In this document: piece by piece, positions 18,561-29,866 of the stretch
Layout of the letters: each line of letters begins with the position of its first letter
How positions within the stretch are numbered: position 1 is the stretch's first letter
Assembly: GCA_016183615.1 (NCBI GenBank)
Contig: JACPEG010000021.1
Span: 1 to 64,000 of the forward strand
Reading direction: 5' to 3'
Length of the DNA: 64,000 nucleotides
From: Betaproteobacteria bacterium
GTDB lineage: Bacteria; Pseudomonadota; Gammaproteobacteria; Burkholderiales; UBA6910
Translations under genes and position numbers: made by a program
Notes under the pieces: model-generated
Seen by the model: the letters and a program-made list of their open reading frames with translations, nothing else
What the model was told of the DNA's origin: nothing
Databases searched by the model: none

Positions 18561-19811
18561 TCAGGCTCCATAGACCGGAAACCGGGCGCAGAGCATTTTC
18601 ACTTCGTGGGCGACTTTGGCGATGGTGGCGACGCTGCCGCAGTCGTCCAGCACGTCGGCGATCAGGTTCGCCACCTTTTCGGCTTCCATCTCCTTGAAGC
18701 CGCGGGTGGTCATGGCCGGGGTGCCGATGCGGATGCCGCTCGTGACCATGGGTTTCTGCGGGTCGTTGGGGATGGCGTTCTTGTTGACCGTGATGTGGGC
18801 GAGCCCCAGGGCGTCCTCGGCCTGGCGTCCGGTCACCTTCTTCGAGCGCAGGTCCACCAGGAACATGTGGCAGTCGGTGCGCCCCGAGACAATGCGCAGG
18901 CCCCGCTCCTGGAGCACCTTCGCCATCACCCGGGCGTTGTCGATCACCTGTTCCTGGTACTGCTTGAACTCCCGGCTCGCGGCTTCCTTGAGCGCCACCG
19001 CCTTGGAGGCGATCACGTGCATCAGGGGCCCGCCCTGAATCTGGGGAAAGATGGCGGAATTGATGGCCTTCTCGTGGTCGAGCTGCGCCAGGATCATGCC
19101 GCCGCGCGGCCCCCGCAGCGTCTTGTGGGTGGTGGTGGTGACGAAATCGGCAATGCCCACCGGGCTGGGATAGAGCCCGGCCGCCACCAGCCCGGCGTAA
19201 TGGGCCATGTCCGCCATGAGGTAGGCGCTCACGCCATCGGCAATCTTGCGGAAGCGCTTCCAGTCGATGATCAGCGAGTAGGCGGAGGCGCCGGCCACGA
19301 TCAGCCGGGGCTTGTGCTCGTGGGCCAGCCGCTCCACCTCGTGGTAGTCGATTTCTTCGGTCTTGGAATCGAGGCCGTAGCCCACGGCCTTGAACAGCTT
19401 GCCGGAGAAATTCACCGGCGCGCCGTGGGTCAGGTGCCCGCCGTGGGCGAGCGACATGCCGAGAATGGTGTCGCCGGGGTTGAGCACCGCCACGTACACC
19501 GCGGCGTTGGCCTGGGAGCCCGAGTGGGGCTGCACGTTGGCGTACTCGGCGTGGAACAGCTTCTTTGCCCGGTCGATGGCAAGCTTCTCCACCATGTCCA
19601 CGTACTCGCAGCCCCCGTAGTAGCGCTTGCCGGGATAGCCTTCCGCGTACTTGTTGGTGAGCAGCGACCCCTGGGCCTGCATCACCGCGGGACTCACGTA
19701 ATTCTCCGACGCGATGAGCTCGATGTGGTCTTCCTGGCGCTGGCGCTCCCACTGGACCGCCAGGGAAAGTTCCGGGTCGACGACTTCTACGGTCTGTTTG
19801 GCGGAAAACAT
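18561..19811 (-). CDS. glyA: Serine hydroxymethyltransferase
   Basis: This 416-residue fold-type I PLP enzyme interconverts serine and glycine with tetrahydrofolate, supplying one-carbon units. [45 protein letters not shown] and [14 protein letters not shown] (with the PLP lysine at about 228) are all present. Length is normal. A candidate -10 TAAAAT lies near 19838-19843 on the minus strand. It is the first gene of the long minus-strand run and diverges from the TRAP receptor gene. Confidence 0.98.
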   Translation of the reverse strand: MFSAKQTVEVVDPELSLAVQWERQRQEDHIELIASENYVSPAVMQAQGSLLTNKYAEGYPGKRYYGGCEYVDMVEKLAIDRAKKLFHAEYANVQPHSGSQANAAVYVAVLNPGDTILGMSLAHGGHLTHGAPVNFSGKLFKAVGYGLDSKTEEIDYHEVERLAHEHKPRLIVAGASAYSLIIDWKRFRKIADGVSAYLMADMAHYAGLVAAGLYPSPVGIADFVTTTTHKTLRGPRGGMILAQLDHEKAINSAIFPQIQGGPLMHVIASKAVALKEAASREFKQYQEQVIDNARVMAKVLQERGLRIVSGRTDCHMFLVDLRSKKVTGRQAEDALGLAHITVNKNAIPNDPQKPMVTSGIRIGTPAMTTRGFKEMEAEKVANLIADVLDDCGSVATIAKVAHEVKMLCARFPVYGA

Positions 19812-20149
19812 GGATTGGGAGCCCTGGAAAAGGCAGAAATTTTACCATTAATTGCGGCATTGCAGCGGGAGGATTGGCCCCGGCTCCGGGCTGCGGCCCG
19901 CCGGTTGACGCTGCACCGTGGGTCCGTGCCGATCGGGTCCGAAACGCCGCCGGCCCGGGATGTCAGCGTCCTGAATTCCCGATTTCCAGGGGTAAAGCGG
20001 CTGCCCGGGCGGGGCGGACCGGCGGCTACACAATCCCGCCGGTTGGTGTAGTATTTGCGCCACGGATTCTGGACTCCCCGAGACTGGAAGCCGAACCGCC
20101 GCAAGCCGAAACAACGACAACAGCCTCAAAATTCATAAAGGAGATGCGA
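19812..20149. other. Divergent promoter region between glyA and the TRAP receptor gene
   Basis: These 338 bases lack a convincing gene. The glyA-proximal part is AT-rich (AAATTTTACCATTAATTG). The middle is GC-rich with codon-like composition but no start. The right third contains TTGGTGTAGTATTTG and ends in AAAGGAG, the Shine-Dalgarno of the receptor gene. I see no riboswitch-like conserved core here. Confidence 0.5.
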
Positions 20150-21250
20150 ATGGAACGACGTTCATTTCTGAAGAAAGCCGGCGTCGGTCTCGCGGCCACC
20201 ACGATCGCCGCCCCGGCCATCGCGCAGACCCAGCCCGCCATCCAGTGGCGCTGCGCCTCCAGCTTCCCCAAGTCCCTGGACACCCTCTTCGGTGCGGCGG
20301 AAATCATCTCCAAGCGGGTGGCCGAAGCCACCGACGGCAAGTTCCAGATTCGGATATTTGCCGGCGGCGAGATCGTTCCGGGACTGCAGGTGCTGGATGC
20401 GGTTCAGAACGGCACGATCGAAGCCGGCCATACGGCGCCCTATTACTACATCGGCAAGGACCCGGCCTTCGCCTTTGCCACGGCCCTGCCCTTCGGCCTG
20501 AACGACCGCCAGCAGAACGCCTGGATGTATTACGGCGGCGGCCTGGAAATCATGGCCGACCTGTTCAAGGACTACGGCTGCATTCAGTTGGTGGCCGGCA
20601 ACACCGGCGTCCAGATGGGCGGCTGGTACCGGAAGGAGATCAAGACGCTCAAGGACCTGAAGGGCCTCAAGTTGCGCATCGGGGGGCTGGCGGGCCAGGT
20701 GTTCGCCAAGCTGGGCGTGGTGCCGACGCAGATCGCCGGCGGCGAAATCTACCAGGCCCTGGAGCGCGGCACCATCGACGCCGCCGAGTGGGTCGGGCCC
20801 TACGACGACGAGAAGCTCGGGTTCAACAAGGTGGCCAAGTACTACTACTACCCGGGCTGGTGGGAGGCGGGTCCGCAGCTTTCCTTCCTCGTCAACATCA
20901 AGAAATGGGAGGAGCTTCCCAAGGCCTACAAGGCAGCCCTGGAAGCCGCCTGTGCCGAGTCCAATGTGCACATGGTGGCCCGCTACGACGCGAAGAACCC
21001 GGAGGCCCTGAAACGGCTGGTGGCCGGCGGAGCCCAGCTGCGCGGGTTTTCGAAGGAAATCATGGAAGCCGCCGAGAACGCCGCGTTCGAGCTGTACGAG
21101 GAACTGAAGGGCAAGAGCAAGCACTGGGCCAAGATCTACCCGGAGTGGAAGAAATTCCGGGATGACCAGTACCTGTGGTTCCGGGTTGCGGAGCACGGCT
21201 TCGACAACTTCGCTTACCGTCCCGCCAAGGCCGCACCGAAGAAAAAGTAA
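20150..21250 (+). CDS. TRAP transporter solute-binding protein (TakP/DctP family)
   Basis: This 366-residue periplasmic receptor starts with a twin-arginine signal (RRSFLKK, hydrophobic stretch, cleavage near AIAQ). The mature protein has the DctP fold signatures, including the KLRIGGLAG region, where the conserved Arg binds the carboxylate of the ligand. PYYYIGKDPAFAFATALPFG and YYYYPGWWEAGPQ are typical of the TakP-like subgroup that binds 2-oxo acids. The ATG at 20150 is chosen because AAGGAG lies six bases upstream; an ATG at 20144 touches the Shine-Dalgarno. Its permease genes lie convergently downstream. Confidence 0.92.
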   Translation: MERRSFLKKAGVGLAATTIAAPAIAQTQPAIQWRCASSFPKSLDTLFGAAEIISKRVAEATDGKFQIRIFAGGEIVPGLQVLDAVQNGTIEAGHTAPYYYIGKDPAFAFATALPFGLNDRQQNAWMYYGGGLEIMADLFKDYGCIQLVAGNTGVQMGGWYRKEIKTLKDLKGLKLRIGGLAGQVFAKLGVVPTQIAGGEIYQALERGTIDAAEWVGPYDDEKLGFNKVAKYYYYPGWWEAGPQLSFLVNIKKWEELPKAYKAALEAACAESNVHMVARYDAKNPEALKRLVAGGAQLRGFSKEIMEAAENAAFELYEELKGKSKHWAKIYPEWKKFRDDQYLWFRVAEHGFDNFAYRPAKAAPKKK

Positions 21251-21290
21251 TCGGCAGTTGCCAACAGGAACCCCGCGACCTCACCCCCGT

Positions 21291-21354
21291 CCCCTCTCCA
21301 GCAGGTGGAGAGGGGAGATTCGCGATCCCTTCCCCCGCAAGCGGGGGAAGGGAT
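21291..21354. repeat. Two strong hairpins between convergent genes
   Basis: CCCCTCTCCA (21291-21300) pairs with TGGAGAGGGG (21306-21315). ATCCCTTCCCCCGC (21325-21338) pairs with GCGGGGGAAGGGAT (21341-21354). They sit between the converging receptor and permease genes, so they can end transcription from both sides, although U-tracts are lacking. The sequence type recurs after alaS. Confidence 0.7.
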
Positions 21355-21408
21355 GGGAGTGATGGACGGCGGGGTTTCTTTTTTCCCCGCGCCGCCGGCG
21401 TCCGGAAG

Positions 21409-22928
<1,520 letters not shown>

Positions 22929-22932
<4 letters not shown>

Positions 22933-23522
22933 TGCCGGTTCCCCCGGTCCGCGGGCAGCTCGTCCTCCACCATTTTCAGAACGTCCTTCAGGTGGGAGTC
23001 GTGCTCCGCCTCGTCGGAGATCAGCCCCTTGAGAAAGGCCACGCGCTTGATGGTCTCCGAGAAGCCCTGCAGGATCAGCAGCACGAAGGCGGCGGGAACA
23101 ATCAGCTTCACCGGCCAGCGGATGAGGCCCCCGGCATCGGTGGACATCTCCCCGATGCGGTAGGACTCGAGGAACCACTGCCAGCCGAACCACAGGAGAA
23201 TGAGGGAGACCGGCAGCAGCATGAACAGCCCGCCGAAGATGTCGATCCAGCACTGGGCCCGGCGCGACAGCCGGCTGTAGATCATGTCCACCCGCACGTG
23301 GTTGTTGTGCTTGAGGGTGTAGCCGGCGGCCCCGAGAAACACCAGCGAGTAGAGGTACCACTGGATCTCGAGGTAGGCGTTGGAGCTCAGGTTGAAGCCG
23401 TAGCGCGCGACGGCGTTGCCGGCGCTGATGAGCACCGTCACCAGGATGAACCAGATGAGGGTCTTGCCGACGCGCTCGTTGAGCCCGTCGATCAGGCGGC
23501 TCAGGCGGAGCAGAAAGTCCAC
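22929..23522 (-). CDS. TRAP transporter small permease (DctQ family)
   Basis: This 197-residue protein has four membrane segments and forms the small subunit that pairs with DctM. SSNAYLEIQWYLYSLVFLGAA with HNNHVRVDMI is the DctQ signature. A hydrophilic C-terminal extension (about 155-197) is longer than in minimal DctQ proteins. It lies 37 bases after the indolepyruvate oxidoreductase gene and overlaps dctM, so the three are probably one transcript. Confidence 0.92.
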
Positions 23523-23559
23523 GGTATCTTCTCCAGGCTTGTCGTTTTTCGGGCAGCCG

Positions 23560-26500
23560 TCAGGCGGCCCGCTTCGCCGGCACCGACCCGGCGCGAAACG
23601 CCGCGAGCAATTCGCGCTCGCTCTTCTTCGCTGCTTCCACGCTGCGGCGCTTGACCGGCCCGAAGCCGCGGATCTGCTCCGGCAGGGAGGCGATGTCGCA
23701 GGCCAGGTCCAGTTTTTCGGGGGACAGCCCCGCCAGCAGCTCCGCCACGGTTCGCTCGTATTCGGTGATGAGGCGCCGCTCCATGCGGCGCTCCTCGCTG
23801 CGGCCGAAGGGATCGAAAGCGGTGCCCCGCAGGAACTTGAGCCGCGCGAGGAACTCCATGGCCTTCAACATCCACGGACCGTAGGCCTGCTTCCGGGGTT
23901 CGCCTGTCAATGGGTCCGGACGGGAGAGCAGTGGCGGCGCCAGGTGGAAGCGGATTTCGTAATCACCCTCGAAGGTCTCGTCGATCCGCCCCAGGAACTT
24001 GGGGTCGGTGTGGAGCCGCGCCACCTCGTACTCGTCCTTGTAGGCGAGCAGTTTGAAATAGTACCGTGCCACCGATTCGGTCAGTGCGTGGACTCCCTTG
24101 GCGATCCGTTGCTCCGCGTCGCGCACTTTTCTGACAAGCTCCAGGTAACGCCGCGTATAGGACGTGTCCTGGTAGGCGGTCAGATAGCTCGCCCGGCGTT
24201 CGATCAGTTCGTCGAGGGTGCCCGAGAGCCGGTGCTCGCCCCGTTCGGCAGGGGACACGAGCTTCGCCACGGCGCCGGGGTCGTGGGCCGCGAGCCGGCC
24301 CCAGCGGAAGCTCTGCCGGTTGGCTTCCACCGTCACGCCGTTCAGTTCGATCGCCTTCATGAGCGCCGCCTCGGAGACCGGGATCAGCCCCTGCTGCCAG
24401 GCGTAACCCAGCATGAAGAGATTGGTGGCGATGGCGTCCCCCATCAGCGCCGAGGCGAGCCGGGTGCCGTCGAGGAAATGGGCGTTGCCCTCGCCCACAG
24501 CGTCGATAATTTCCCGCTCCATGGCGTTTTCCGGGAACCGGAGGTCCGGGTTGTGGGCAAAATCCCCGGTGAATGACCGGGCCGTGTTGACCGCCGCGCG
24601 GGTGAGCCCCGCCTGCATCTTGGCGAGCGCTTCCGGCGAGACCGCCACCAGAATGTCGCAGGCCACCACGGCATTGGCTTCCCCCGCGGCGATGCGCACC
24701 GCATGAATCGAATCCTGTGAATCGGCGATGCGCACGTGGGACATGACCGCCCCGTTCTTCTGGGCGAGGCCCGCCATGTCGAGCACCGTCACCCCCTTGC
24801 CTTCCAGGTGCGCCGCCATGCCGAGCAGCGCGCCGATGGTCACCACTCCGGTGCCGCCGATGCCGGTGATGAGGATGCCGAAGGGCTCCCGCGTGTCCGG
24901 AAGCCGCGGCTCCGGCAGCGCGCCGAAATCCACGCCGCCCGCGGCGACCGCCTTGCCCCTGCGCAGCCGCCCGCCCTCGACGGTGACGAAGCTGGGGCAG
25001 AAGCCCTTCAGGCAGGAGAAATCCTTGTTGCAGGCCGACTGGTCGATGGCGCGCTTGCGCCCGAATTCGGTTTCCACCGGCACCACCGACACGCAATTGG
25101 ACTTCACTCCGCAGTCGCCGCAGCCCTCGCACACCAGCTCGTTGATGAACACCCGCCGCGCCGGGTCCGGGAACTTGCCGCGCTTGCGGCGCCGGCGCTT
25201 TTCCGCGGCGCAGGTCTGGTCATACACGATGGCCGTGACACCCGGGACTTCCCGCAGCTCCCGCTGCAGAGCATCCAGCTCGTCGCGGTGGTGTACAGTC
25301 ACCCCGGGCGCGAATCCTGCATCGCCCGGGTACTTTTCGGGTTCGTCGCTCACCACCGCGATGCGCTTCACCCCCTCGCCGTGGAGCTGGCGGGTGATCT
25401 GGGGAACCGTCAATTGTCCGTCCAGCGGCTGGCCGCCGGTCATCGCCACGGCATCGTTGTAGAGAACCTTGTAGGTGATACTGACATTGGCGGCGACGGC
25501 GGCCCGGATCGCCAGCAGCCCGGAGTGGAAATAGGTGCCGTCGCCCAGGTTGGCGAACACGTGCTTGGTATCGGTAAAGGGCGCCTGGCCGATCCAGGCG
25601 GCGCCCTCGCCTCCCATCTGGCTGAAGCTGCGGGTGCGGTCCCCGTAGATCCACACCGCCATGTAGTGGCAGCCGATGCCGGCGAGCGCGTAGCTGCCCT
25701 CCGGCACCTTGGTGGAGGTGTTGTGCGGACAGCCGGAGCAGTAGTAAGGAATGCGGGCCAGCGACAACCGGGGCTTGGCGAGGGCCTTTTCCTTGGCATC
25801 CAGGAACGCGAGCCGATTCTGGATGCGATCGGAAGTGTGGAAGCGGGCGATGCGGGAGGCGATCACCCGGGCGATCATGGCGGGGGTGAGCTCGCCCGGC
25901 GCCGGCAGCAGCCAGTGGCCGTGGGGCAGCGCCCACTCGCCCTTCTCGTCGAACTTGCCGATCACCCGCGGCCGCACGTCCTCGCGCCAGTTGTAGAGCT
26001 GCTCCTTGAGCTGGTACTCGATGATCTGGCGTTTCTCCTCCACCACCAGGATCTCTTCGAGGCCCTCGGCAAAGCGGCGCACGCCCTCCGACTCCAGGGG
26101 CCAGCTCATGCCCACCTTGTAGATCCGCAGCCCGATCTCGGCCGCGTGACGGGCGTCGATGCCGAGGTCGTCGAGGGCCTGGCGCACGTCGAGATAGGAT
26201 TTGCCGCTGGTGATGATGCCGAGCCGCGCCCGCGGGCTGTCGATCACCGTGTGATTGAGGCGATTGGCCCGGGCGTAGGCCAGGGCCGCGTAGGCCTTGT
26301 AGTCCTGCATGCGCGCTTCCTGGACCAGCGGCGGGTCCGGCCAGCGGATGCTCACGCCCTCGGGCGGGAGCACGAAGTCATCGGGAACGATCACCTGCAC
26401 CCGCTGCGGATCCACCACCACCGACGCCGAGCTCTCCACGGTGTCGGTGAGCGCCTTGAACGCCACCCAGCACCCCGAGTAGCGCGACATGGCCCAGCCG

Positions 26501-27054
26501 TGGATGCCGAAATCGAGATAGTCCTGGACGCCGGCGGGATTGAGCACCGGGATCACCGCCGCCGAGAACATGTGGTCGCTCTGGTGGGGAAGCGTCGAGC
26601 TTTTCGCCGCGTGGTCGTCGCCGGCGATGAGCAGCACGCCGCCGTGCTTCGACGTGCCTGCGTGGTTGCCGTGCTTGAACACGTCGCCGCAGCGGTCCAC
26701 CCCGGGGCCCTTGCCGTACCATAGGGCGAACACGCCGTCGTATTTCGCCCCCGGGAACAGATTCAGCTGCTGGCTGCCCCAGCAGGCGGTGGCGGCGAGA
26801 TCCTCGTTCAGCCCCGGCTGGAAATGAATGTGGTGCTGCTTGAGAAAACCCGCGGCTTTCCACAGCGCCTGGTCGACTCCGCCCAGGGGCGAGCCGCGGT
26901 AGCCGGTGACGAAGCCTGCGGTATTGAGCCCCGCCGCGGCATCCCGCTGCCGCTGCAGCATGGGAAGTCGGACCAGGGCCTGGGTGCCGGTGAGAAAGAC
27001 CCGGCCGGATTCGAGAGCGTACTTATCGTCCAGCGAGACGGCGCGCAGCGCCAT
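23560..27054 (-). CDS. Indolepyruvate:ferredoxin oxidoreductase, fused alpha-gamma subunits
   Basis: This 1164-residue single-chain 2-oxoacid:acceptor oxidoreductase is of the long form found in proteobacteria. It converts arylpyruvates (indole-, phenyl-, hydroxyphenylpyruvate) to acyl-CoA with TPP. YYCSGCPHNTSTK (about 438-450) and NLGDGTYFHSG belong to the TPP half. CEGCGDCGVKSNC (about 641) is the cysteine cluster for an Fe-S centre. GIGGTGVVTIGALLG (about 731) begins the gamma (acceptor) domain. GGAGGAG before ATG 27054 sets the start. The electron acceptor and real substrate are not proven. It heads the dctQ-dctM unit. Confidence 0.9.
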   Translation of the reverse strand: MALRAVSLDDKYALESGRVFLTGTQALVRLPMLQRQRDAAAGLNTAGFVTGYRGSPLGGVDQALWKAAGFLKQHHIHFQPGLNEDLAATACWGSQQLNLFPGAKYDGVFALWYGKGPGVDRCGDVFKHGNHAGTSKHGGVLLIAGDDHAAKSSTLPHQSDHMFSAAVIPVLNPAGVQDYLDFGIHGWAMSRYSGCWVAFKALTDTVESSASVVVDPQRVQVIVPDDFVLPPEGVSIRWPDPPLVQEARMQDYKAYAALAYARANRLNHTVIDSPRARLGIITSGKSYLDVRQALDDLGIDARHAAEIGLRIYKVGMSWPLESEGVRRFAEGLEEILVVEEKRQIIEYQLKEQLYNWREDVRPRVIGKFDEKGEWALPHGHWLLPAPGELTPAMIARVIASRIARFHTSDRIQNRLAFLDAKEKALAKPRLSLARIPYYCSGCPHNTSTKVPEGSYALAGIGCHYMAVWIYGDRTRSFSQMGGEGAAWIGQAPFTDTKHVFANLGDGTYFHSGLLAIRAAVAANVSITYKVLYNDAVAMTGGQPLDGQLTVPQITRQLHGEGVKRIAVVSDEPEKYPGDAGFAPGVTVHHRDELDALQRELREVPGVTAIVYDQTCAAEKRRRRKRGKFPDPARRVFINELVCEGCGDCGVKSNCVSVVPVETEFGRKRAIDQSACNKDFSCLKGFCPSFVTVEGGRLRRGKAVAAGGVDFGALPEPRLPDTREPFGILITGIGGTGVVTIGALLGMAAHLEGKGVTVLDMAGLAQKNGAVMSHVRIADSQDSIHAVRIAAGEANAVVACDILVAVSPEALAKMQAGLTRAAVNTARSFTGDFAHNPDLRFPENAMEREIIDAVGEGNAHFLDGTRLASALMGDAIATNLFMLGYAWQQGLIPVSEAALMKAIELNGVTVEANRQSFRWGRLAAHDPGAVAKLVSPAERGEHRLSGTLDELIERRASYLTAYQDTSYTRRYLELVRKVRDAEQRIAKGVHALTESVARYYFKLLAYKDEYEVARLHTDPKFLGRIDETFEGDYEIRFHLAPPLLSRPDPLTGEPRKQAYGPWMLKAMEFLARLKFLRGTAFDPFGRSEERRMERRLITEYERTVAELLAGLSPEKLDLACDIASLPEQIRGFGPVKRRSVEAAKKSERELLAAFRAGSVPAKRAA

Positions 27055-27060
27055 GGGGGC

Positions 27061-27086
27061 ATCTCCTCCAAAAATCGTGTTTTTGG
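27061..27086 (-). promoter_or_regulatory. Hairpin overlapping the ribosome-binding site of the oxidoreductase gene
   Basis: On the minus strand CCAAAAA (27086-27080) and TTTTTGG (27074-27068) form a 7-bp stem with a 5-base loop. The final GG of the stem is the start of the GGAGGAG Shine-Dalgarno (27069-27063). The structure could modulate ribosome access; its stability was not computed. Confidence 0.4.
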
Positions 27087-27187
27087 AAACTCCCGGGACC
27101 AGGGTGGCGGTCGGGGCACTCAGCGGGTCCCGGAATTGTGTCCCGAGCCCCGCGGCAGAATAACTGCTCGACCCCGGCCCGGTCAAA

Positions 27188-27826
27188 TCAGACCGCGCCG
27201 GCCTTCTTCAGCAGTTCCGCGATGGCCTCTGCCATCCTGCGATAGCCCCTGGCGTTGGGGTGGATGGGATCGGACTTGAGCTCGTTCGAATAGAGCACAT
27301 CCTTGACGATCTTGCCCTCGTAAGGCAGGCCGAACTCCTTGGCGAGATCGGCATAGTACCTGGGCGGGTCCGCGAACAGCCCCGGTTTGGGCACGCCCAC
27401 CAGCACCAGGGGAATGCCCCGCCCCTTCACCAGGCCGATCATCGCCCGCAGATTCGCCGCGGTGTCCCGCGGATCCACCTTGTGCAGCAAATCGTTGCCG
27501 CCCAGGCACAGGATCACGAGCTTCGGCTGGTGCTCGTCGAGTGCGGCCGGAAGCCGCTCCAGCCCCTGGGCCGTCACCTCGCCGGGCACGCCCGAGCGGA
27601 TCACCGGCCGCTCGATGAGCTGCGCCAGCACCGCGGGGTAGCTCTCGGCTTCGGATGCCCCGGTGCCGAAGGTGAGACTGTCGCCGAAGGCCAGCACCGT
27701 GTCGCCGCTTCCGAGCTTGGGCAGCTTGGGCCCGCCGCCGCACGCGGAGAGCAGGAGCGTCGCAAGCGCCAGGACCGCCAAGGCGCGCAGTGAGCGGTAG
27801 ACGCGAAATCCGGTTGAGCGATTCAT
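27188..27826 (-). CDS. SGNH-family arylesterase/lysophospholipase lipoprotein
   Basis: This 212-residue protein has a lipoprotein signal (lipobox LLLSAC, Cys29) and an SGNH hydrolase domain. AFGDSLTFG carries the nucleophile Ser50, LCLGGNDLL holds the Asn111 oxyanion residue, and DPIHPN holds Asp186/His189. It resembles TesA-type thioesterase/arylesterases but is membrane-anchored, so it probably acts on esters or lysolipids in the periplasm. The start at ATG 27826 has GGGAGG five bases upstream. It lies 17 bases after the Kef-type antiporter gene. Confidence 0.9.
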   Translation of the reverse strand: MNRSTGFRVYRSLRALAVLALATLLLSACGGGPKLPKLGSGDTVLAFGDSLTFGTGASEAESYPAVLAQLIERPVIRSGVPGEVTAQGLERLPAALDEHQPKLVILCLGGNDLLHKVDPRDTAANLRAMIGLVKGRGIPLVLVGVPKPGLFADPPRYYADLAKEFGLPYEGKIVKDVLYSNELKSDPIHPNARGYRRMAEAIAELLKKAGAV

Positions 27827-27843
27827 CGGTCCTCCCGCACGCC

Positions 27844-29814
27844 TCACCCCGGCCCCGACAGGTCACGCTCGGCCTGCTGGATATGATCCGGATCGCCGCG
27901 CACGATGACGGTGTCGCCCGGCTCCAGCCTGAGCGTGGCGTCGATCTCCACGCTGCGATGGCGCCGCCGGACCGCCATCACTTCCACCGGGTAGCGGTCG
28001 AGCTTGAGCTCCCGGAGCGTGCGGCCCACCGCCGCGGAGCGGTGATGCAGGACCACCGAGTGCAGCCGCTCCTCGCTCGCCCGGCCCTCCGGCTCGCCGT
28101 CGCGGCGCCCGCGCCTGCCGCTGCCCTTGAGCAGGAAATAGCGGCTCGCGCGCGCTTCCTGCACGTGGCCGAATACCTCCTCCAGGGGCACTTCCAGCAG
28201 CATCAGCGTCTGGGACGCGAGCATGAGGCTGCCCTCCAGCACCTCGGGAACCACTTCCGCCGCCCCGGCCTGGCGCAGCTTCTCCAGGGGCTTGTCGTCC
28301 AGGGTGCGAACCACCACCGGAAGCCCGGGGTGCAGATCGCGCACCACGTGCAGGATCTTCAGGGCCGAGGCCTCGTCGGCATAGGCCACCACCAGGGCCC
28401 GGGCCCGGCCGATGCCCGCCGCATGCAGCACCTCCCGCCGCGAGGCGTCGCCGAACACGACGCTTTCCCCGGCCTGGGCGGCGGCCTTCACCAGCCTCGG
28501 ATCCATCTCCAGGGCGACGAACGGAATGCCGGCCTTTTTCAGGAACCCGGCGACGCTCTGGCCGGTGCGCCCGAAGCCGCAGATGACCACGTGGTCCCGG
28601 ATGCCGGCGGTTTGCTGCGCCACCGAATGGGCCTCCCGTTCCCGGGTCGCCCGGTCGGCGCGCAGGAGCCAGTGAACGATTGCCCGGGTGCGGTGAATGA
28701 TCAGGGGCGCGAGCAGCATCGACAGCACCATGGCCGCCAGCACCACCTGCATGACCTGCCCCGGAAGTTCGTGGTATTCCTCCGCCAGCGTCAACAGAAC
28801 GAAACCGAACTCTCCGGCCTGAGCGGTGTAGAGCCCGGTACGCAGGGCGACCCCCGGCTCCTCGCCGAGGACGCGCGCCAGCACGGCGATGAGCAGCGCT
28901 TTTCCTCCCACCAGCCCGGCGAGCGCCAGACCGACCCACGGCAGATTCTCAACGACCTCCCGCAACTGCAGCAGCATTCCCACGGTGAGGAAGAACAGTC
29001 CCAGCAGCACGTCGCGGAACGGCTTGATGTCGGCTTCCACCTGGTAGCGGTAGTCGGTTTCCGAGATCAGCATGCCGGCGACGAACGCGCCCAGGGCCAG
29101 CGACAGCCCCACCTCGGCCGTGAGGTAGGCCAGGCCGAGGGTCATCAGCAGCACGTTCAGCATGAACAGCTCGGTGGACTTGTAGCGGGCGATGAGATGC
29201 ACCCACCAGCCCATGATGCGCTGTCCGAACACCAGCAGGAAAACCAGCAGCAGCGCCGCCTTGAGCAGTGCCAGACCCAGGGTCGGCAGCAGGTCGGCGG
29301 CGGGTGCGCCCAGGGCCGGAATCAGGATCAGCAGCGGCACTACCGCCAGGTCCTGGAACAGCAGCAGCCCCATCACCTGGCGGCCGTGCAGGGAGTGAAG
29401 CTCGGATTGCGCCACCAGCATCTTGCTGACGATGGCGGTGGAGGACATGGCGAGCACCGATCCCACCGCGATCGCCGCCTGCCAATGCAGGCCGCTGGCG
29501 AACGCGATTCCCGCGACCGCGCCAAGGGTCAGCACCACCTGCAGCAGTCCCAGGCCGAACACCGCCGAGCGCATCGCCTTGAGGCGCTGCAGGCTGAACT
29601 CGAGGCCGATCGAGAACATCAGGAACACCACCCCGAACTCGGCGATGTAGCGGGTATCGGCCCGGTCCGGCACCCAGCCGAGGCTCCCCGGTCCAACGAG
29701 GACGCCGACGATGAGATAGCCCAGCATCGACGGCAACCCGGCGCGGCGGAACAGCACCGAGGCGAAGACCCCGGCGGCGAGGATGATCAGGACCAGCTGG
29801 AGGGTGCTGTGCAT
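27844..29814 (-). CDS. Kef-type cation:proton antiporter with RCK domains
   Basis: This 656-residue CPA2-family protein has an N-terminal membrane domain of about 12-13 helices (1-380). A TrkA-N/RCK Rossmann domain begins at VVICGFGRTGQSVAGF (about 405-525). A TrkA-C domain near the C-terminus ends in RLEPGDTVIVRGDP. Such proteins mediate K+ efflux coupled to H+ and are gated by nucleotides or glutathione adducts; I cannot tell KefB/KefC from YbaL-like function. It is encoded between the SGNH lipoprotein and a K+ channel gene, suggesting a K+-handling neighbourhood. Confidence 0.92.
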   Translation of the reverse strand: MHSTLQLVLIILAAGVFASVLFRRAGLPSMLGYLIVGVLVGPGSLGWVPDRADTRYIAEFGVVFLMFSIGLEFSLQRLKAMRSAVFGLGLLQVVLTLGAVAGIAFASGLHWQAAIAVGSVLAMSSTAIVSKMLVAQSELHSLHGRQVMGLLLFQDLAVVPLLILIPALGAPAADLLPTLGLALLKAALLLVFLLVFGQRIMGWWVHLIARYKSTELFMLNVLLMTLGLAYLTAEVGLSLALGAFVAGMLISETDYRYQVEADIKPFRDVLLGLFFLTVGMLLQLREVVENLPWVGLALAGLVGGKALLIAVLARVLGEEPGVALRTGLYTAQAGEFGFVLLTLAEEYHELPGQVMQVVLAAMVLSMLLAPLIIHRTRAIVHWLLRADRATREREAHSVAQQTAGIRDHVVICGFGRTGQSVAGFLKKAGIPFVALEMDPRLVKAAAQAGESVVFGDASRREVLHAAGIGRARALVVAYADEASALKILHVVRDLHPGLPVVVRTLDDKPLEKLRQAGAAEVVPEVLEGSLMLASQTLMLLEVPLEEVFGHVQEARASRYFLLKGSGRRGRRDGEPEGRASEERLHSVVLHHRSAAVGRTLRELKLDRYPVEVMAVRRRHRSVEIDATLRLEPGDTVIVRGDPDHIQQAERDLSGPG

Positions 29815-29866
29815 GGTTCGGGAACGGGCGCCGGGGATGGGGGTGCGTCAGCCGGCTCGGGTCAAG

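Noticed and set aside
19812-20149. Riboswitch (FMN, glycine or TPP) upstream of glyA or in the riboflavin genes
   Set aside because: No conserved core such as the paired AGGG/GGCGG...CCGAC elements of the FMN type was found before ribD, ribE or ribBA, and nothing comparable before glyA or thiL.
21250-21408. Small gene between the convergent TRAP genes
   Set aside because: The stretch is dominated by two long hairpins; no start with a ribosome site or coding-like codon use is visible.
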